From Gnetum montanum (Eukaryota > Streptophyta > Gnetopsida > Gnetales > Gnetaceae): DNA of 64,000 bases. This document shows positions 58,901 through 64,000 of the stretch, in pieces; positions within the stretch are counted from its first letter, which is position 1; each line of letters begins with the position of its first letter. The notes below the pieces were generated by a model. That model did not search any database. It was not told the DNA's origin and was given only the letters and a program-made list of their open reading frames with translations. The DNA lies in the NCBI GenBank assembly GCA_015680685.1, contig MNCI01034976.1, positions 121,786-185,785 on the forward strand, read 5' to 3'. The position numbers and the translations under genes were made by a program.

Positions 58901-60513
58901 AAAACAATGTCATGAAATATGAGGGTCTCCTTAGGGGCATCCTAGAAGCCTGAGATTTGGGGATCCAAAGCCTAACGATTCGAGGTGACTCGCAACTAGT
59001 TGTTAACCAGGTAACAAAGATATACACATGCAAAGCACAACATCTACAACCATACTGTGATTTGGAAAAACACTTGTTAAAGTAGTTCACAACCTTAGAT
59101 GTTCAACATGTACCTCATAGCAAAAACATTATAGTAGATGCATTAGCAATGTTAGCACTAAGCATGTCATCACATTTTTTTGCTACCTTGCCCACTTCAA
59201 TAGTGGAATGCATAAATCCTATCATTCACATGGTACACATTGCATCTATAAGCATGACAGATACTCAAGAATGGTATGACAACATTAACACATACCTCCA
59301 ACACAGTGAACCCCCATGCAACTTGACACCTACCCAAACGGATGCACTACGAAAATGAGCCTAGAAATATGTTCTCATAGGAGATAACACCTTATGAAAA
59401 TGCTCTTATGATGGGATATTGCTAGCTTGTGTTAGCAGTGATGAAGCACAAAAAATTGTGGACAAAGTCCATGAAGGATTATGTGGAGGACACATAGCTC
59501 CCATGGCTATGGTAGCAAAAATCAGATGCCTAGGCTACTACTGGCCATGCATGGAATGTGATTGTGTTGCCAAGGTTAGAACATGCGATGTATGTCAATG
59601 CCATTGGAACCTTATACATGTATCGCCTATTGAATTACATACCACACAGATCACATGGCCTTTTCAACGTTGGGGACTAGACATCATAGGACCCATTACA
59701 CCTAAGTCTTCTATAGGGCATAGTTTCATTATTACTATAACTGAGTACTTTACAAAATGGGTAGAAGCTATTCCCCTTAGAAAGACCATGTCTCAATAGG
59801 TTTGCCACTTCATTCTGGACAACATAGTAACACGATTTGGCCTTCCCATGACCATTGTTACTGACGATGGGCCATAATTTAGGAGCACAGAAACCAAAGC
59901 ATTTTGTGAACATATTGGTATAAAACACTCTTTCTCATTGCCATACTACCCCCAAGTGAATGTTCAAGTAGAGGCAACCAACAAAGCCATCATCAACCTT
60001 TTGAAAAAGATGCTTAGCAGCAGCAAGAGGCAATGGCATGAGCAAATCCTCTATGTGTTGTGGGTTTACCATATGACATGCAGAATAGTTACAGGTAAGA
60101 CTCCATACAATCTCATTTACAAATATGAAGCAGTGTTACCTCTTGAATTGTAGATTCCATCACTTCCGATGATCCTCTCAAATGTTGTAGATGAGGCTCA
60201 AAAAAATGAGTCAAGGATCTTTGGTCTTGACTTCGTAGAGGACGAGCATGCCCAAACACTTGGTCACATCAAATGGTACCAAGACAAGCAAGAACAAAAA
60301 CATCATTGCAATATACATCAACGACCAATCAAAAAGGGGGACCTGGTTCTCAAGGCCGTTCGTGAACCTGTGAGCAAATTCTTAGCCAACTGGGAAGGCC
60401 CTTTCATAGTTATAAAAGCCTATGAAAATGGGGCAATCAAGTTGGCTGACTTAGAAAGTAAAGAGTTCACAAATCCTATCAACCACTTGTGCCTAAATCC
60501 ATACTACATTTAA
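55976..60513 (+). pseudogene. Pol of Tat element B: RT, RNase H, aRNase H, integrase
   Basis: Starts near 55,976 (MAFYDDLYLPLTLTGPHG). RT 56,190-57,180: MDYSEWV, FMTPWGTFYY, and YMDNIA where YMDD is expected, so the active site is changed. RT is duplicated (see 56,345-58,462). RNase H 58,320-58,560 (YLSHALIVYEAKYNEVEKKY). The archaeal-type RNase H (58,790-59,160) has a weak GDSQLVVNQ-like motif and VDALAMLALSM. Integrase 59,410-60,513: HEGLCGGHIAPMAMVAKI, CDVCQ, WPFQRWGLDIIGPI, TDDGP, VEATNKAI and NWEGPFIVIKAY. Stops at 56,703, 58,321, 59,797 and 60,151 are TAG where Gln is expected; element A keeps CAG at the places matching 59,797 and 60,151. Confidence 0.88.
56345..58462 (+). repeat. 1,060-bp direct duplication of the RT region, joined at an ambiguous base
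   Basis: 56,345-57,402 and 57,405-58,462 are nearly identical at a constant offset of 1,060 (for example the MDYSEW codons at 56,481 and 57,541). The ambiguous base n is at 57,403, exactly at the junction. Differences are few single-base changes. It is likely two overlapping contigs (or two haplotypes) joined without merging, though a real duplication cannot be excluded. Confidence 0.85.
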
Positions 60514-60529
60514 CATGAAAGATCACACC

Positions 60530-60985
60530 AAAAATGAAGCAAGGTAAGCGCCAATGTCTACTATGACATAAAACTAGCACAGATAGTTTGCTATGACTAT
60601 AAACTAGCACAGATCGTTTGCTATAATGGAAAACTGACACAGATAGTCTGGTATGACTATAAATTAGCACAGATTTTCTGCTACAATGTAAAACTAGAAT
60701 AGCACATCTACTATGATGTATAACTAGAACAAATAGTCCGTTATGACTATAAACTGGCACAACTCGTTTGTTATGATGTAAAACTAGCATAGCACATCTT
60801 TGGGCTATGATGTAAAACTGGCACCCACAGCATTGTCTGCTATGACCTTTAACTAGCAATCCCTCATCTACTACGATGTTAAACTAGCACAATGGTTTGT
60901 TAGAACCTTAAACTAGCACATCTGTCTGCTAGGACCTTAAACTAGCACATTCAACGGTCTACCAAGATCTTAAAATGGGTTCACA
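60530..60985 (+). repeat. TTAAACTAGCA-type repeat cluster after integrase of B
   Basis: About a dozen units alternating 'ctatgactataaactagcac' and 'ctaggaccttaaactagcac', the same as 5,262-5,685 in element A. Confidence 0.8.
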
Positions 60986-60999
60986 GTACAACGCCTCCT

Positions 61000-62420
61000 A
61001 GCTCACACATGTGATCCTTGTGAACAAGTGAGCATGCACATCTTTAAGTTTCCTAGGTGGATGGGGTGAGATGTTGTAGTTCTATAATGAAGTTCACATT
61101 GCCAAGAAAAAACCCTCTGAGACACATGAAGCATCATCACTCCTAGCATCGCGTTGATCTTCTAGACATGTCATTCGACATCTTGCTAACCTTATGGAGC
61201 TACTGCTACCATAACCAATCATCTTGGTCATAGCTTCCACTATCAACACCTATTGCTAGAGTTCCAACACTATTGTGGCTCAGCCACAAGATTACCATCC
61301 TCCAACCCTCATCATTGTTCAAGGTCAAAAAGGCATTCAGTTTTTAGGCTTTTCACCTTGTAGCTAGATTGCATGATGCTTGCCTTTGACAGGGATTCCT
61401 AAGCACTTTCATCATCATCTCTCCTAGCCTCTTTAGTGCCCATTTCTAGCAAGGCCATTGAAGCTTTTCAGCCTACCACTACTAAAACTTACGTTGGCCT
61501 TCCTATGTTGGACATTTCACACATCAAACACAATGCTTGCCACCCTGGCAGTGTCATGAGAAAGCAGGACTTTGCCCTTACTTCACTTGATGGTTATTTT
61601 TTTGTTTTCTCTCTATTGTGTTTGTAGGATAAAAGCCAAGATGGCATCATTTAGAGATGCATTTTACCATGAGAGCAAGACACTACATTGTTCTGAAGTG
61701 GTTGCTTTGATTATCTTAGATACTTGAGAGTGCATATCCTACTCTTCCTTCAACCAACTTAGTCTCCATTCCCTATACTCATAGTTTTCTATATCCTCTT
61801 TGCAAGCTTCCTTGATGCACATAAAGCTCTTTCACATGCCCAACCACCAAGTCCATGATGAACGTAATGCAACTTGTCCTATGGGAAGCCTCTATAGGTA
61901 GGCCAAAGCTCCATATGGATGTAACACAACTCATCTCAGGAGAAAACACCTATCCTACAACAATGATAAGGTTGTCTTCAAGTGAACGTGGATGTGCAGC
62001 AAAAAAGCATTAAAAAGGAAAAAGAAAAAAGTACAAAAACATGAGTCTAGCACCCAAAGAAAAGGGCACAAAAGCTACTTTGCAATCATTTCGGCTATAA
62101 ATCGACCATCTCTAAGCACTTTGGTGAGAGGTCAATGGCCAAAGCCAAAGACACCCATGCATGCTGACTCCCTCATAAGCATTCTGATGAGGGATTACAC
62201 TATGACAATAGTTTTCATGGCATAGCATTCTACATTCATCTCTTCTCTGACCCTATTTCCTTAAATCCAATCTTTACCCCCTACCCTACATTGCCCTCCA
62301 AGTACTCTCAAACATAGCGAAGCATCATCTAAGCAGGCACTAAAGAGTAGTGTTGGTATCTTGTTCTTAATGGTGTTTTGTATTCTTTGTCAACATCTCT
62401 CAAGCAAATCCTCCAAACGT
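61000..62420 (+). other. Conserved post-integrase spacer of element B
   Basis: Parallels 5,690-7,036 of element A. Shared features include 'gagttcc.acactattgtggc.cagccaca', a T-rich tract with an AG at about 61,628 and an A-rich segment near 61,995-62,050. Frames are broken in both copies. A former extra ORF or untranslated region. Confidence 0.45.
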
Positions 62421-62424
62421 TAAT

Positions 62425-62435
62425 AAAGAGGGGCC
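62425..62435 (+). other. Polypurine tract of element B
   Basis: AAAGAGGGGCC immediately before the 3' LTR. Confidence 0.78.
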
Positions 62436-62437
62436 AT

Positions 62438-63625
62438 TGAAACACCATCGATTTTGGAACTTTGATGATTCAGCACAGTCCCAAAATTTGGGCAAGGATC
62501 TCTACAAGTGTGGTGTCACACTAGACCATGCAGACAACATGGTACCTTAGAAGTCTTAATGCTTGCAAAGCTACTTTCGATGCCTACCACCCTCTGCAAC
62601 ACAGGCAATGTAGCACTTAGCTAGGAGGCCAGTTGGCATAAAAGACGTGATAGGGGTAGACTGTACCATCTAGAAAATTTTCTATCTCCTAGGCTAATAG
62701 GCTTGCTACACCCTCTAGCTTGCCCATCTTGACACATGACCTGGTTGATGGTCTACCTAGGGACCATGCTAGGAGTTGTTGAAAGTGTTCAGGATGGACT
62801 AAATAGTTTGGCAAGTTTTCTAACTGTGAGACCTACTACACTATGCTACGCTGCATAGCGTAGAAAGCCATATGGAGACTGAATAGACACCAAAAATGTA
62901 GTTTGATAGTGATTCAACCCCCCAGGATACCTACCCCAATTCGTTCCTTGAAGCATGATTAGCATGATGTAGAAGAATGTGGAAAATTTCATCAAAAGTC
63001 ACCTTCATTTGAGTGCTATGCTGTGCTATGTTACATAGTGTAGCATAGTGTAGCAGGGTTCTACTATGATAATGCTTTCGCTTAGACTATTTTGACAAAG
63101 TAAACATAATTACCCATGCTTCAACCATAAAAAATGCTTGTTCTATTACCACACCAGGACATGATTGACATCCCATGACAAAACATTTGCAAAGTGACTC
63201 AGAATTCAAGTCAAATTGCAATTGGTTCTAGCAAAATAATCACACTTGGCCATGCTCTGACCTCCGAGACTACTTATCCCACTTCATTCTTAGGTCCTAA
63301 CCAAATTTTCTTGACAAAGCATTGTAGACCAAGTAAGGATTCATGTCACACTAGCTACTATGTTGTGCTACATTGCACAGCGTAGTAAGAACACAAAGCC
63401 CAAAAGTGTCCCAAGGATGAACTCCACAGGACCCAGGGCCTTTCAACATGGAAATCAGGGCTACCAATTTTTGAAATTACTTACCTAGTTAGGCCTCAGA
63501 GGGATATCTTCAGCTTTTAGGTGAGATTTCTCTCAAGAATGGTGGCTACGCTACGTAGCGTAGTACATTGTAGTGTGCTATTGTTTGCACTACACCAATA
63601 CGCTGGGCAATATAGGTAGTGTAAC
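62438..63625 (+). repeat. 3' LTR of element B, interrupted
   Basis: Matches 43,091-44,355 in order (TGAAACACCATCG; 'cagcacagtcccaaaatttg'; palindromes at 62,835-62,865, 63,020-63,055 and 63,540-63,575). The match stops after 'ggtagtgtaac' at 63,625, where the 5' LTR continues 'agttacatggaag'. Confidence 0.85.
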
Positions 63626-64000
63626 TGTTGGCGACCGTTTGGGATGCGACCGCCAACGAGTGTCCTCGAACAGGATTTAGGTGCCTGCTGATCTCTGGCA
63701 ACACCAAGGCCCAGATACCTCCAAATAACTCAGTAGTTAATGTGAGTATGTGTGTGTGCTGTTGCGGCGTGCGGTTGTATGCACTGTAACGATTGCGTGT
63801 GTGTGAAATACAAATGACTTACTTTAAGAGATTCAGCCAACTTTATCAAGTACTGTGAGTTGTTGAAAGTTTCCTATTTTGTCCAAACTACCTAGTCTAC
63901 ACGGTCCCTATACTACCTACTTGTAACAAATAAAATTTTGCATAAACATTTGAGCACAACTCCGCAAATCTACTCCTAATTTTCCCCAGAGAGAGATATA
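63626..64000 (+). mobile_element. Start of a younger element inserted in the 3' LTR of B
   Basis: Sequence switches to TGTTGGCGACCGTTTGGGAT, with TG at the start and an inverted TTGGCG/CGCCAA pair over 63,628-63,656. Unlike its surroundings it keeps many CpG dinucleotides (63,630-63,790), consistent with a more recent arrival. The rest is outside the window. LTR identity is inferred from the TG start and the clean break in LTR B. Confidence 0.55.

Larger units (their letters stand above)
43091..64000 (+). mobile_element. Giant Tat-lineage Ty3/gypsy element B (>20 kb)
   Basis: LTR (43,091), primer site (45,489), gag-protease (46,355-50,015), an antisense spliced gene (55,335-50,430), pol (55,976-60,513), repeat cluster and spacer, polypurine tract (62,425) and 3' LTR (62,438 onward). 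Two LTRs agree at most positions by eye but with many transitions, so the insertion is old. It sits in the frame described at 41,590-43,085; bases before the LTR are TCACT. The right end lies outside the window. Confidence 0.88.

Overview
The window looks like intergenic heterochromatin of a vascular plant, probably a seed plant with a large, repeat-rich nuclear genome. The evidence is layered, decayed LTR retrotransposons of plant-type lineages (Tat with two RNase H domains, Athila with an FMDD reverse transcriptase, a Ty1/copia element with an initiator-Met-type primer site), plant-style introns, strong CpG scarcity and many TAG stops where glutamine is expected. I cannot name the species. 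I see no intact ordinary host gene, tRNA, rRNA or CRISPR array.

Layout: 1-1,740 holds a duplicated dispersed repeat and an LTR-like block. 1,740-8,957 is a 5'-truncated Tat element (A) with dead pol and a 3' LTR. 9,740-12,822 is a second Tat copy (C) on the minus strand (LTR, primer site, gag start). 13,565-22,745 is an unusual composite tandem-repeat domain: 30-bp, 15-bp, about 43-bp and about 39-bp quasi-palindromic units, joined by a recurring linker, with blocks in both orientations. 24,665-28,947 is a gag-protease-only LTR element. 29,549-33,594 is a complete but gag-deleted copia element with a TGAGT target duplication, sitting in a LINE-like remnant. 35,160-40,190 holds Athila fragments arranged as a large inverted repeat. 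41,590-43,085 is a decayed transposon-type reading frame cut by the next element.

From 43,091 to beyond the window end lies a giant Tat element (B, over 20 kb): 2.4-kb LTR, primer site, gag-protease, then RT, RNase H, second RNase H and integrase, then a 3' LTR. Between protease and RT it carries, on the opposite strand, what reads as a complete intron-containing gene: a TATA box, a 5'UTR intron, eight exons (seven of them coding) and an in-phase coding length of 3,084 nt (54,031 down to 50,430). Its product is unrecognised and it now holds about 19 stop codons. This is the most interesting object in the window. The 3' LTR is broken at 63,626 by a CpG-retaining, apparently younger element that runs off the window.

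The only two ambiguous bases (18,479 and 57,403) each sit exactly at the junction of two near-identical direct copies (about 125 bp and 1,060 bp), so both duplications may be assembly artefacts. All boundaries were read by eye; nothing was aligned computationally.
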